The notes beneath the pieces were generated by a model. The model was not told the DNA's origin and ran no database searches. It saw only the letters and a program-made list of their open reading frames with translations. A program made the translations under genes and the position numbers. Shown here piece by piece: positions 18,701-26,572 of a stretch of 64,000 bases of DNA. The DNA is from Flavobacterium sp. MFBS3-15. Its GTDB lineage: Bacteria; Bacteroidota; Bacteroidia; Flavobacteriales; Flavobacteriaceae. The DNA lies in the NCBI RefSeq assembly GCF_026107645.2, contig NZ_JAPCHV010000014.1:1-64000 (forward strand), read 5' to 3'. Position 1 is the stretch's first letter. Every line of letters begins with the position of its first letter.

Positions 18701-20385
18701 CAACATTTACCGTAACACAGCCAACCTGTGCCACCCCGGCCGGTACTATTGAAATTACTGCACCGACAGGCGCAGGCCTTACCTACAGCATTGACGATAC
18801 GACATTCCAGAACGTTACTACATTTACCAATGTCGCTCCGGGTACATACACCATCACAACACAGAATGCCGATGGCTGTAAATCGACTGTTACGGCAGTT
18901 GTAGACCCGGCACCGGGAGCTCCTGCTGTTGCAGCTACGACCGTTACGCAGCCTAACTGCAGCGGTGTGACAACCGGAACAATTGAGATTACAAGCCCTA
19001 CAGGCGGTACTTATACCTACAGTATTGACGGTACCAACTTCCAGGCATCGACAACCTTTGCAGGGCTCGCGCCGGGCAACTATACTGTTACAACAGATAA
19101 TAGCGGCTGCCAGTCGGTAACCGGAACCATTACGATAAACCCTGTACCGACAGTCCCTGTTGTGGCCAACACTACGGTTACACAACCTACATGTGCCGCA
19201 CCTACAGGTACTATCGTGGTTAACGCACCAACCGGTGCAGGATTCACATATAGTATCGACGGTACAACTTTCCAGAGCGGCACTACATTCGCCAACCTTG
19301 CAGGAGGAGCTTACTTTGTTACCGTAATGAACGCCGGCGGATGTACTTCGACTACAGGAGTTATCAATGTTGACGATTCGCCTGTACCGGCTGCTGCCCA
19401 GGCCAACCTGACACAGCCTACCTGCTTTACAGGCACAGGGCGTATAGACGTGACTTCGCCTACAGGCTCGGGCTTTACTTATAGCATAGACGGCACTAAT
19501 TTCCAAAACGGAACGTCGTTTATCAACCTTGCTCCGGGAAGCTACACCGTTACTGTAACCAACATCGAAGGCTGTACATCAACAGCATCGTTTACCATCA
19601 ATGCCCAACCTGCGAATCCGGCAGCTCCTACCCTGACAGCTGTTGACGCTACTTGCGATATGGGAACAGGATCGGTATCAGTAACTGCTCCTGTAGGTAC
19701 ACAATACTCTTATAGTATCGACGGCGGTTCAACATGGCAGGATGAGGCCAGTTTTGAAGGCCTTGCACCGGGCAGCTATAGCGTAATCGTTATGACTGAT
19801 GCAGGTTGCGAGTCGGGAGAAACTACGATAACAATTTCTGAGCCTGTAAACAACATCGTGATCACAGGAACACAAGGTTGTGAAGGTTCCGGCTTTGATA
19901 CTACTTATGTGCTGAATGCATCGGTAAGCGGTACAGATGAAAACACAGCAACGATTGTATGGAAGGATGCAGCAGGCAACGAGATCGCTACAGGGACATC
20001 ATTTGATGCCACAGCTTATGCCGATGCCAATGGTATAACGCCGGCACAATACCCGCTTGCCTTTATGCTTACCGTGACTACACCCGGAGGATGCATCAGG
20101 AGCCAGATCTTTGAAGTGGATGGCACCTTCTGCGGCATACCAAGGGGTATATCGCCAAACAACGACGGTAAGAACGACAGCTTCGACATTTCGGGCATGG
20201 GTGCGAATAAGGTTTCCATCTTTAACCGCTATGGCGAAGAGATTTACAGCAGGAACAATTATACCAACGAATGGAGCGGGCAATCGAACAGCGGCGATGA
20301 GCTGCCAACGGGCACCTACTTCTACGTAATCGAAAATTCCGGCAAAAGCAGGACCGGATGGGTTTATGTAAACAGGGAACAATAA
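15727..20385 (+). CDS. Large repeat surface protein with SprB-like repeats and gliding-type (type B) T9SS C-terminus
   Basis: The 1552-residue protein has a signal peptide (residues 1-26), a beta-rich N-terminal region, an IPT/TIG-like domain (about 185-270), a lamin-tail-like domain (ELFISEIYDAP..., about 278-410), an Ig-like region (about 430-525) and eleven tandem repeats of about 77 residues (526-1375). Each repeat contains TQPxC, YSIDGTxFQ and APGxYTVT. The final 80 residues, starting GISPNNDGKND and including IFNRYGEEIY and PTGTYFYVI, are the gliding-motility-associated C-terminal domain. Such proteins are exported by T9SS and act as adhesins on the cell surface, as SprB does. Repeats are diverged at the DNA level, so they are not recent duplications. 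Confidence 0.9.
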   Translation: MERKITFIRLISLLALALMITPGSYAQVYQHDFGTTNITAHPYNVAPAILNPDLSSSSWTNSTGSWTSFAGSAGQAIALNNSSGNPTITLTFNVAAGKTLDVTSFSFWRQRSNSGAQNWTMTINGINVGSGTIAQGGGVNTGNITVANPVNGITGTVTVVITLSGASGSGTFRLDDFTLNGTVNSGCTAPVISSFYPTSGPANTLVTITGSGFEAGTTSVKFGGVESAGFTVISDTEIKAILPSTAVTGNVTVTTNACVGTSSSFTVISSNCPTFAAPTELFISEIYDAPSGEGGAIELYNGTSGPIDLSQYSIVRHGSVGGPATFTLNLTGTLAAGGIHIVRTNTTVCGLTGTPVNMLPTGFNEDDELELVKNSLVIDRVVTPDNVGFSMIRNSNAAVPQTTFNAADWAISNTEDCANLGIHNITSSPSDHISAQPLSAAICEGDNVQYTVTLSSVSTFTYQWKMLNASGNWVNITDGPNFSGSTTTELTVIDAPMDFNGAQFYCQATSAGCTLISNAVQLTVSPQPLAVLVPVVPTCTIPTGGILIMPSVGDGLTYSIDGVNFQTGLAFNGLAPGSYTLTIKSSANCVSIVPFVVAPAPLAPAVADVTVTQPGCTTATGSITVNTPVELGLTYSLDGTNFQNGTTFANLLPGDYTVTVMTALGCTSVTTAITIQDAPATPAVATTAVTQPDCTTATGSITISAPVGAEYTYSVDGTTFQASPTFSGLAPGTYTVTTQNTDGCTSVTGNITVNPAVIVPDVATVTVTQPDCTTATGTIVVTSPVGAGYTYSVDGTTFQSSATFANLAPGSYTVTTESADGCTSATTSITINVAPATPDVATVTVTQPTCTTPGSIEVTAPAGLEYSINGTTFQTGTTFAGVAPGTYTITTRNADGCTSVTAPVTIDPAPGSPATATATVTQPTCSLTSGTVTVTAPVGNDYTYSIDGTNFQASTTFANVAPGNYTLTTQLNGCTSTTSVTINPVPASPVAATFTVTQPTCATPAGTIEITAPTGAGLTYSIDDTTFQNVTTFTNVAPGTYTITTQNADGCKSTVTAVVDPAPGAPAVAATTVTQPNCSGVTTGTIEITSPTGGTYTYSIDGTNFQASTTFAGLAPGNYTVTTDNSGCQSVTGTITINPVPTVPVVANTTVTQPTCAAPTGTIVVNAPTGAGFTYSIDGTTFQSGTTFANLAGGAYFVTVMNAGGCTSTTGVINVDDSPVPAAAQANLTQPTCFTGTGRIDVTSPTGSGFTYSIDGTNFQNGTSFINLAPGSYTVTVTNIEGCTSTASFTINAQPANPAAPTLTAVDATCDMGTGSVSVTAPVGTQYSYSIDGGSTWQDEASFEGLAPGSYSVIVMTDAGCESGETTITISEPVNNIVITGTQGCEGSGFDTTYVLNASVSGTDENTATIVWKDAAGNEIATGTSFDATAYADANGITPAQYPLAFMLTVTTPGGCIRSQIFEVDGTFCGIPRGISPNNDGKNDSFDISGMGANKVSIFNRYGEEIYSRNNYTNEWSGQSNSGDELPTGTYFYVIENSGKSRTGWVYVNREQ
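17302..19850 (+). repeat. Eleven tandem 76-78-codon repeats inside the surface protein
   Basis: Each unit encodes a beta-rich module with conserved cysteines in TQPxC and GCxS and a central YSIDGTxF core. Conservation is at protein level with synonymous divergence. Middle units 3-9 are the most alike; the last unit (ending near 19850) is the most diverged. Confidence 0.85.
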
Positions 20386-20406
20386 TTTTTTTCTTCCAGA
20401 AGTTGG

Positions 20407-20438
20407 AAATCCCCATTGCGAAAGCGGTGGGGATTTTT
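20407..20438 (+). terminator. Terminator of the SprB-repeat protein gene
   Basis: AAATCCCCA and TGGGGATTT arms around a 12-base loop, then seven T. Confidence 0.85.
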
Positions 20439-20496
20439 TTATGCAAACTATTTTACTTTACGATTTATGTGTAACTTTATGGTTCATTCGAAATGC

Positions 20497-20973
20497 ATGG
20501 GAAACATTCTAAAAATATCTTTGCTGTTTCTTTTGTTTTCCTTTTCGGGAAAAGCACAAACTTCTGTAGAGGACACCCTCACAGCATCCTATCGCTACAA
20601 CAAAGCCAGGGCTCTCTATATAAAAAGCTTACATAGCAAAAGTTCAATGCATTTGAATAAACTTGGTGCCGAGTTTCGTGATAAGCTCAACTTTTTTGGT
20701 GATAGTACAGTTCTTGCCACCAGGGAAGGTGCTTTAAAATGGATAAAAGAAAACCTTGAGCGTACCGACTTCGAAACTTATGAGGCCGCCGTTAACGAAT
20801 ATGAGGCAATCGGAGTTGCATCGGCAAATCAGGTTAAAGATAACAGTGAGTTTTATGACTACATAAAATATTGCGCACTATATCACAAGGAATACAGCCT
20901 GCTACCCGATGTATGCCTTGATGTCCATAGTTCAAATCCGGAACTATTAGACCTTTATAAAAAATATGAATGA
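20497..20973 (+). CDS. Small secreted protein of unknown function
   Basis: I prefer ATG 20497, giving MGNILKISLLFLLFSFSGKAQ as a clean signal peptide and a 158-residue protein; ATG 20479 would add six residues. Starts further upstream fall inside the preceding terminator. The mature protein is helical and charged, with YKKYE at its end, and has no family I recognise. It converges on the yciO-like gene across a shared hairpin. Confidence 0.65.
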   Translation: MGNILKISLLFLLFSFSGKAQTSVEDTLTASYRYNKARALYIKSLHSKSSMHLNKLGAEFRDKLNFFGDSTVLATREGALKWIKENLERTDFETYEAAVNEYEAIGVASANQVKDNSEFYDYIKYCALYHKEYSLLPDVCLDVHSSNPELLDLYKKYE

Positions 20974-20975
20974 TG

Positions 20976-20999
20976 AAAGCCGGGCTGTTGCCCGGCTTT
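20976..20999. terminator. Bidirectional terminator between convergent genes
   Basis: AAAGCCGGGC (20976-20985), loop TGTT, GCCCGGCTTT (20990-20999): a perfect 10-bp stem serving the 20497 gene and the yciO-like gene. Confidence 0.85.
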
Positions 21000-21003
21000 A
21001 CTT

Positions 21004-21624
21004 TTAAAATATATCCGCATCACCCTTGCCTTCCCTAACGACAACCGGTTCGGGGCCGGATAGGTCGATGATAGTTGAGGGAGTGTTGTCACCATAGCCG
21101 CCATCGATCACGGCATCCACAAGGTTTTGCCATTTCTCAAAAATCAGCTCCGGGTCGGTGGAGTATTCCAGTACCTCATCGTCATCGTGTATAGAGGTGG
21201 AAACAATGGGGTTGCCCAGCTGGCGTACTATTTCGAGTGCGATGTTGTTATCGGGCACACGGATACCTACAGTATCCTTCTTTTTAAACTCTTTTGGCAA
21301 TTTGTTATTGCCCGGAAGGATGAACGTATAGGCGCCCGGCAGTGACTTCTTCAGTATTTTGAATGTGGGTGTATCAATCTGCTTCACGTAGTCGGAAAGG
21401 TTGCTCAGGTCGCTGCATACAAAGGAAAAATTGGCCTTTTCCAGCTTGATTCCCTTTATTTTGGCAATGCGTTCCAACGCCCTGCTGTTGGTGATGTCGC
21501 AGCCCAGGCCGTACACGGTATCGGTCGGGTAAATGATAAGGCCCCCCTCGCGGAGAATCTTTACCACTTTGGCAATTTCTTTCTCATTGGGATTCTCGGG
21601 GTATATTTTTATGAATTGCGCCAT
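21004..21624 (-). CDS. yciO: YciO-type Sua5/YrdC family protein
   Basis: At 206 residues it has the same length as E. coli YciO and the same landmarks: MAQFIKIYPENP at the N-terminus, GGLIIYPTDTVYGLGCD, FSFVCSDLSNLSDY, PGAYTFIL, VGIRVPDN, STSIHDDDE and a C-terminal TIIDLSGPEPVVVREG. The family fold binds ATP, threonine and bicarbonate in its TsaC/Sua5 members, making threonylcarbamoyl-AMP for the t6A modification of tRNA. YciO members are paralogues whose own role is less certain; this one may be the only YrdC-fold protein locally, so a t6A role is possible. Confidence 0.88.
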   Translation of the reverse strand: MAQFIKIYPENPNEKEIAKVVKILREGGLIIYPTDTVYGLGCDITNSRALERIAKIKGIKLEKANFSFVCSDLSNLSDYVKQIDTPTFKILKKSLPGAYTFILPGNNKLPKEFKKKDTVGIRVPDNNIALEIVRQLGNPIVSTSIHDDDEVLEYSTDPELIFEKWQNLVDAVIDGGYGDNTPSTIIDLSGPEPVVVREGKGDADIF

Positions 21625-21707
21625 AATTCTTTGCTTCTGTTTAAAGCCTTAAAGTTACGAAACAATCAGGAAACAGGCGTTAAGGCAAACTTAAACATTG
21701 CATTCCC

Positions 21708-22280
21708 CTACTCTACCACCACGATCTCATATTTTTCAAGAAGCCCTTTCAGCCCTTCCTGCGAGAATCGTGCGCGTCGCAGCTTGTTCCGTTCAGGGTC
21801 GATGGAGTAGTTATAGCTTGTCGTAAAATCGGCTTTTTGCGCAATGGAGTCATGGAACACCGCCTTGTGCAGGTTGCAGTTATCAAACAGCACTTCGGTA
21901 AGGTCGGTACTCATGAAATCGACAGCAATGAGGGAGCAATCGGTGAATATGGTTCCTTTTATCTTCAGGGTATAGAACTTGGCATAATCCAGCGTGCTGT
22001 TTTTGAACTCTATAGAAAAAAACAGCTTGTCGACCATCGAGAAATTCACCCCGGTAAAATTGCAGTTATCGAAGAACGCGCCCCTAAGCCCCACATAGTT
22101 GATCTTCGCCTCACTGAAATTGCAGCTGATAAAATTGCAGTCGATAAAGGCCACGCCGGTAAAGTTGCATGCGGTAAAATCGCATTGCGTAAAGGTACAG
22201 CGCTCAAAATCCTTGTACATGATGTCGTCCTGATTGTATATTTTCCCTGTTATCTGCTGGTCGATAATGTAGTTTTCCAT
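21708..22280 (-). CDS. Pentapeptide-repeat protein
   Basis: I start at ATG 22280 (MENYIIDQQITGK); the longer frame adds a basic stub that lies in intergenic repeat sequence. The 190-residue protein is almost wholly pentapeptide repeats of form A(D/N)LxX with F at the centre (CTFTQCDFTACNFTG, VDFMSTDLTEVLFDNCNL), which fold into a right-handed quadrilateral helix. It ends KGLLEKYEIVVVE. Related proteins include Qnr and McbG, which protect DNA gyrase, but most members have no known role and resistance cannot be inferred here. Confidence 0.85.
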   Translation of the reverse strand: MENYIIDQQITGKIYNQDDIMYKDFERCTFTQCDFTACNFTGVAFIDCNFISCNFSEAKINYVGLRGAFFDNCNFTGVNFSMVDKLFFSIEFKNSTLDYAKFYTLKIKGTIFTDCSLIAVDFMSTDLTEVLFDNCNLHKAVFHDSIAQKADFTTSYNYSIDPERNKLRRARFSQEGLKGLLEKYEIVVVE

Positions 22281-22339
22281 GGGGTAAAAGTATTGATTTA
22301 TGGAACGCGGATGACGCGGATGTTGCAGATGCTCACGGA

Positions 22340-22450
22340 TTTTTCCCTTTAGCCATGACAGCAGCGGCATCCCCGACGAAGGAGGGATACAGCGTATGGC
22401 AGGACTAACGATGGCAAAAATGCGCTTAGATGGCTGCTTCTAAAAAATCA
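22340..22450 (+). repeat. Dispersed intergenic element, family C, full copy
   Basis: The element runs from TTTTCCCTTTAGCCATGACA through GCAGCGGCATCCC, a loop, GGGATACAGCG, then ATGGCAGGAC and GCGCTTAGATGGCTGCTTCT to TAAAAAATC. The ATCCC/GGGAT arms form a hairpin. Its right half recurs at 54049-54107 at the edge of the SAMD9-like island. Confidence 0.6.
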
Positions 22451-22485
22451 TCTGCAGTACTGATGGTAAGATTTGCAGCAGGGTT

Positions 22486-22541
22486 TGAGTGAGCGGGCGC
22501 TGCTCCCCTCTCCTTTGGAGAGGGGCCGGGGGAGAGGACTT
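22486..22541 (-). repeat. Palindromic dispersed element, family A, copy 3 (inverted)
   Basis: CTCCCCTCTCCTTTGGAGAG followed by GGGCCGGGGGAGAGGAC is the reverse complement of the family A consensus, with a perfect CCCCTCTCC/GGAGAGGGG stem. It ends about 40 bases upstream of the uvrD -7 box. Confidence 0.8.
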
Positions 22542-22582
22542 TTTCATCCGCTTTTTACGTTACAAATCTCGACCAAAATCGC

Positions 22583-22590
22583 TATTTTTG
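22583..22590 (+). promoter_or_regulatory. uvrD/pcrA -7 box immediately before the ATG
   Basis: TATTTTTG is an exact TAnnTTTG match whose last base is only five bases before the ATG at 22596. Transcription starting at the usual distance would begin at or next to the start codon, implying a leaderless mRNA. Confidence 0.65.
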
Positions 22591-22595
22591 CAATT

Positions 22596-24938
22596 ATGAA
22601 AATGGATATCCACAAGTATATAAGCCAGTTGAATGATGCCCAGCAGGCGCCAACTTTACAGAAGGACGGCCCCATGATGGTGATAGCCGGTGCGGGTTCG
22701 GGTAAAACAAGGGTACTCACCATACGCATTGCTTACCTGATGAGCCAGGGAGTGGACGCGTTCAACATCCTGGCGCTGACCTTTACCAACAAGGCGGCCA
22801 AGGAAATGAAGAAGCGTATTACCGAAATCGTAGGCCCCGAAGCGAAAAACCTTTGGATGGGTACGTTTCACTCGGTATTTGCGAAGATATTGCGGATTGA
22901 AGCGGCTAAGCTCGGCTTTCCGTCCAACTTTACCATATACGATACGCAGGACAGCGTGCGCCTTATCTCATCCATCATCAAGGAAAAACAGCTGGACAAG
23001 GACGTCTACAAACCCAAACAGGTTTTGGGACGCATATCCTCATATAAAAACAGCCTGATCACGGTTAAAGCGTACTTCAATAACCCGGAGTTGCAGGAAG
23101 CCGACGCCATGTCGAAAAAACCGCGGCTGGGCGAGATCTACGAAGAATATGTAAACCGCTGCTTTAAGTCGGGCGCGATGGACTTTGACGACCTGCTGCT
23201 GCGTACCAACGAACTGCTGAACCGTTTCCCCGATGTGCTGGCCAAATACCAGGACCGTTTCCGCTACATTCTCGTGGATGAGTACCAGGATACCAACCAC
23301 TCGCAGTACCTTATCGTTAAAGCATTGTCGGACCGGTTCCAGAACATCTGCGTGGTAGGCGACGACGCGCAGAGTATCTACGCATTCCGTGGGGCGAACA
23401 TCAACAACATCCTGAACTTCCAGAAGGATTACGACAATGTTCAGGTGTACCGCCTGGAACAGAATTACCGCTCGAGCAAAAACATAGTGGAGGCAGCCAA
23501 TGCCATCATCGATAAGAACAAGACCAAGCTGGACAAGGTGGTTTGGACGGCCAACGACGAAGGCCACAAGATAAAAGTGCACCGCAGCTTTACCGATGCC
23601 GAGGAAGGCCGGTTTGTGGCCAGCACCATCTTTGAAGAAAAGATGCGCAACCAGCTGACGAATAACAAATTTGCAATACTGTACCGCACCAATGCGCAGT
23701 CGCGCGCCATGGAAGATGCCCTGCGCAAGCGCGACATACCGTACAGGATATATGGCGGCTTGTCCTTCTACCAGAGAAAAGAGATTAAGGACGTGCTGGC
23801 CTATCTTCGCCTGGTGATCAATCCGAAGGACGAGGAGGCACTGATACGGGTTATCAATTACCCTGCGCGCGGTATTGGCGACAGTACGGTAGAGAAGCTT
23901 ACCGTTGCGGCCAACCACTACAAGCGCTCTATTTATGAAGTGATGGAGAACATCGACAAGATCGACCTGAAGCTGAACAGCGGAACGCGCAACAAGCTGC
24001 AGGATTTTGTCATCATGATCAAGAGCTTCCAGGTTATCAACGAAAACCAGGATGCCTTTTACCTTGCCGAGCACGTAGCCAAAAAAACCGGCCTCATACA
24101 GGAGCTTAAAAAAGACGCCACCCCCGAAGGCATTGCGCGCATAGAGAACATCGAAGAGCTGCTCAATGGTATACGTGATTTTGTGGAAGGACAGCGCGAA
24201 GTGGACGGCGCCAGGGGAGCATTGGCCGAATTCCTTGAGGACGTTGCCCTTGCTACCGACCTTGACAAAGACACCGGTGACGACGACCGCGTAGCCCTGA
24301 TGACGGTACACCTCGCCAAGGGGCTGGAATTCCCGTATGTATTTATCGTGGGGATGGAGGAAGACCTCTTCCCGAGCGCCATGAGCCTTAACACCCGCAG
24401 TGAACTGGAGGAGGAACGCAGGCTGTTTTACGTTGCCCTTACCCGCGCTGAGCACCAGGCCTACCTAACCTATGCACAATCACGCTACCGATGGGGCAAA
24501 CTGGTAGACAGCGAGCCGTCACGCTTTATTGAAGAGATTACTGATACCTTCCTGGAATACCTTACACCCGCGGAAAACAGTTACCGCTATAAGCCGATGA
24601 TCGATGCCGATATTTTTGGTGATGTGGACAAGTCGAAGCTGCGCCAGGTAAAACCAACCAACACCCCGCCTCCGGCATGGGTAACATCCAATGACCCGGC
24701 ACCAAGCACCAGCATCCGCCGACTGAAGCCTGTGGACGGGCGCAGCTCAGTAAGCAGCACGCCAATGCCCGACACCAAACTGGTTCCCGGCAACATAGTG
24801 ATGCACGAACGCTTTGGCAAAGGTGAAGTGCTCAATCTTGAAGGCGTGGGCGCCGACAAGAAGGCTGAAATACGATTTGAAGTTGGGGGAATTAAAAAAC
24901 TGTTGCTGCGTTTTGCGAAGCTGGATGTGATCAGTTAA
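22596..24938 (+). CDS. uvrD: ATP-dependent 3'-5' DNA helicase, UvrD/PcrA type
   Basis: I start at ATG 22596 (MKMDIHKYISQLNDAQ); the frame upstream is open but runs through a repeat element. The 780-residue SF1A helicase has the Q-motif LNDAQ, Walker A GAGSGKT (32-38), LTFTNKAAKEM, GTFHS, DEYQDTN (Walker B), GDDAQSIYAFRGA, QNYRS, TVHLAKGLEFP and VALTRAEH. The C-terminus has a Tudor-like VMHERFGKGEVLNLEG segment, as in PcrA. It unwinds DNA in excision and mismatch repair and clears protein roadblocks. It is monocistronic here. Confidence 0.96.
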   Translation: MKMDIHKYISQLNDAQQAPTLQKDGPMMVIAGAGSGKTRVLTIRIAYLMSQGVDAFNILALTFTNKAAKEMKKRITEIVGPEAKNLWMGTFHSVFAKILRIEAAKLGFPSNFTIYDTQDSVRLISSIIKEKQLDKDVYKPKQVLGRISSYKNSLITVKAYFNNPELQEADAMSKKPRLGEIYEEYVNRCFKSGAMDFDDLLLRTNELLNRFPDVLAKYQDRFRYILVDEYQDTNHSQYLIVKALSDRFQNICVVGDDAQSIYAFRGANINNILNFQKDYDNVQVYRLEQNYRSSKNIVEAANAIIDKNKTKLDKVVWTANDEGHKIKVHRSFTDAEEGRFVASTIFEEKMRNQLTNNKFAILYRTNAQSRAMEDALRKRDIPYRIYGGLSFYQRKEIKDVLAYLRLVINPKDEEALIRVINYPARGIGDSTVEKLTVAANHYKRSIYEVMENIDKIDLKLNSGTRNKLQDFVIMIKSFQVINENQDAFYLAEHVAKKTGLIQELKKDATPEGIARIENIEELLNGIRDFVEGQREVDGARGALAEFLEDVALATDLDKDTGDDDRVALMTVHLAKGLEFPYVFIVGMEEDLFPSAMSLNTRSELEEERRLFYVALTRAEHQAYLTYAQSRYRWGKLVDSEPSRFIEEITDTFLEYLTPAENSYRYKPMIDADIFGDVDKSKLRQVKPTNTPPPAWVTSNDPAPSTSIRRLKPVDGRSSVSSTPMPDTKLVPGNIVMHERFGKGEVLNLEGVGADKKAEIRFEVGGIKKLLLRFAKLDVIS

Positions 24939-25013
24939 TTGGTTTCGGGTTTAGAGTTCGGGGTTCAGGGTTGCCTGGTGTTATGGAAATAGCCTTGTTT
25001 TATGTAATGGTAG

Positions 25014-25033
25014 AGACACAATGACTTGTGTCT
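25014..25033. repeat. 8-bp inverted repeat, REP-like fragment (GTAGAGACAC..)
   Basis: AGACACAA, loop TGAC, TTGTGTCT form a perfect stem within GGTAGAGACACAATGACTTG. It resembles the GTAGAGACGC-type intergenic palindromes of many bacteria. It lies between the convergent uvrD and RidA genes and may also terminate transcription. The bases before it (about 24948-24975) repeat GGGTTTAGAGTTCGGGGTTC-like words. Confidence 0.5.
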
Positions 25034-25045
25034 TGCACGATGTTA

Positions 25046-25444
25046 TTAGGCAATAAATGCCACAGCCTCAACCTCCAGTAAGTAATCAGGGTTGCCCATG
25101 CCTGCTACGAACAATGCCGTAATCACGGGCTGGTTTTCATTATCTTTAAAGAAACGTTGCGATGCCTCAAACCCTTTGCGGATGTCCTGCCCCTGGGTAA
25201 TATAGATATTCATTTTGATGATGTCCCTGAAGGTAGCGCCTGCTGCCTTTAGTGCATTTTCGATATTCAGCATTACCTGCTCCGTTTGGGCGGCAATGTC
25301 GCCTTTTCCGATGATTTCGCCCTTCGGGCTAACCGAATTCTGCCCACCGATATAAATGGTTTTTCCATTGCCGGAAGTAGTAACCACCTGCGAAAACGCG
25401 GGGCTTTTCATCAGCGTGTCAGGGTTTAGGAACTGTATGGCCAT
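25046..25444 (-). CDS. RidA family protein
   Basis: The 132-residue protein has the RidA/YjgF pattern: YIGGQNSVSPKGEIIGKGDIAAQTEQVMLNIENALKAAG is present in pieces (GGQNS, QTEQVMLN, ALKAAGA), then DIIKMNIYIT and a C-terminal PDYLLEVEAVAF. RidA trimers deaminate reactive enamine/imine products of PLP enzymes. The usual catalytic arginine region (PARSxV) reads QPVITALFVAG, so the arginine is replaced and this may be a non-archetypal Rid subgroup. It is last in a three-gene minus-strand operon, five bases after the SRPBCC gene. Confidence 0.85.
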   Translation of the reverse strand: MAIQFLNPDTLMKSPAFSQVVTTSGNGKTIYIGGQNSVSPKGEIIGKGDIAAQTEQVMLNIENALKAAGATFRDIIKMNIYITQGQDIRKGFEASQRFFKDNENQPVITALFVAGMGNPDYLLEVEAVAFIA

Positions 25445-25449
25445 GGTAT

Positions 25450-25923
25450 TTAATTTTGTTGTTCAACATAATTTGCCAGCTTGTCGAGCGACTGGCGCGT
25501 ACCCTCTTCATTATCTTCCGGCTTTATGCCCGATGGGATGTCATCAAAAAGCAACGTGATTAAAGTATCCTCTTCTTTAGGTTCAAAGTATACGGTCATT
25601 TTCATTTCGCCGGTAAAGCTTTCATCCTCCGAATCAAAAACAGTAACCAGAATAATCTTTTGGTTAGGGATGATTTCGAGGAACCTGGCTGTAAAGCGGT
25701 CTTCATGATCACTGGTTTTACCTGAAAATCCAGTTTCCTCTTCGGCATAATACAACGACATTTCATAACCTCCTCCTGTAGAAAAGTCGAATGAATGGAT
25801 TTTGCCCGTCATGCCATCGGGAGCCAGCCATTGTTCCAGCGCTTCGGCGGAAGAAAAGGCATTATAAACTACTGTGACCGGCGCCTTGATATGCTTTATG
25901 TTTTTGGTAGATTGCAAAATCAT
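25450..25923 (-). CDS. SRPBCC (AHSA1-like) domain protein
   Basis: The 157-residue protein has the activator-of-Hsp90 C-terminal-like START fold: I-KAPVTVVYNAFSSAEALEQWLAPDGMTG at the N-terminus, a central GGGYEMSLYY and ARFLEIIPNQKIILV strands, and a C-terminal helix GTRQSLDKLANYVEQQ. Such proteins bind hydrophobic ligands; the ligand is unknown. Start and the stop of the upstream DUF3052 gene share one base (TAATG), so translation is coupled. Confidence 0.88.
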   Translation of the reverse strand: MILQSTKNIKHIKAPVTVVYNAFSSAEALEQWLAPDGMTGKIHSFDFSTGGGYEMSLYYAEEETGFSGKTSDHEDRFTARFLEIIPNQKIILVTVFDSEDESFTGEMKMTVYFEPKEEDTLITLLFDDIPSGIKPEDNEEGTRQSLDKLANYVEQQN

Positions 25924-26342
25924 TAGTCTTTGTTTAGTGTCCCATAACTGTTGTGGTACTCTTTCCCTTCTTTAGGCCGGGTAAACTTCAGTGCCGACCA
26001 CACTTCATTCACGCTCAATGCAGTGCTTTCCACAAAACCGAAATCATACCCGATCCTGATGACCTCCTTAATGTTCAGGTCGGTGCCGAGCTGCTTTGCC
26101 TTGGGCCATGATACCCATAACATACTATTTGGGGCAAGGTACCCCTTCAGTTTAGGGAAAAATTGTTCCAATTGTTGTTGGTTTTTAGCAAAAAGATGAA
26201 TGTAGTCAAACGTGCCGATAAGCCTTTTGATGATTTTTAATTCCGGCAGCCTAATGCCGGCGATGGCATTTTCGTCCGGATTTGCGATATAGGCCCGCGA
26301 ATGTTGCTTTACACCCATTTTTTCGGCTACAGTCCTTTCCAT
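25923..26342 (-). CDS. DUF3052 family protein
   Basis: The 139-residue protein fits DUF3052: MGVKQHSRAYIANPDENA, a DYIHLFAKNQQQL strand-helix, LAPNSMLWVSWPK, and DLNIKEVIRIGYDFGFVESTALSVNEVWSALKFT. Family function is unknown. It is first in the DUF3052-SRPBCC-RidA operon. A minus-strand TACCTTTA box (about 26346-26353) ends four bases before the ATG, so the transcript may be leaderless. Confidence 0.85.
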   Translation of the reverse strand: MERTVAEKMGVKQHSRAYIANPDENAIAGIRLPELKIIKRLIGTFDYIHLFAKNQQQLEQFFPKLKGYLAPNSMLWVSWPKAKQLGTDLNIKEVIRIGYDFGFVESTALSVNEVWSALKFTRPKEGKEYHNSYGTLNKD

Positions 26343-26500
26343 AACTTAAAGGTAGCAAGCCCATTCTAAATAAAAATCGCTTTTAACTATTAATTATCAA
26401 GGCAATACATATTGTCAAATAGTTCCAAAGATATTAGGTAAATATTTTTAAATGCCTTACATTTGTACTATTGTCAACTATGTTATGAGTAGGCAATATT

Positions 26501-26532
26501 AAAGACCCAGGGGCTTCCACCCACGGGTCTTT
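26501..26532 (-). terminator. Terminator after the AlkD-like gene
   Basis: AAAGACCC and GGGTCTTT arms around a 16-base loop. T runs exist on both sides; the AlkD-like gene ends 40 bases away on the minus strand. Confidence 0.6.
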
Positions 26533-26572
26533 TTCATTTATAGCAATATCACTTCGGGTGTGGCCGGGAAAC

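Larger units (their letters stand above)
22281..22595. other. Gap between pentapeptide gene and uvrD with two dispersed elements
   Basis: No gene is seen. It contains the full copy of family C (22340-22450) and an inverted family A palindrome (22486-22541), then the uvrD promoter. Confidence 0.6.

Noticed and set aside
18127..19506. 459-codon cysteine-rich open frame on the minus strand
   Set aside because: It is the antisense reading of the tandem repeats, which keep the opposite frame open; the periodic cysteines come from the repeat code.
17302..19850. Possible CRISPR array suggested by regular spacing
   Set aside because: The period is about 231 bases, it is coding throughout, and the repeats are protein-level; no CRISPR repeats or cas genes exist in the window.
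23040..24455. 471-codon open frame on the minus strand inside uvrD
   Set aside because: Antisense shadow of a well-recognised helicase gene in G+C-rich codons.
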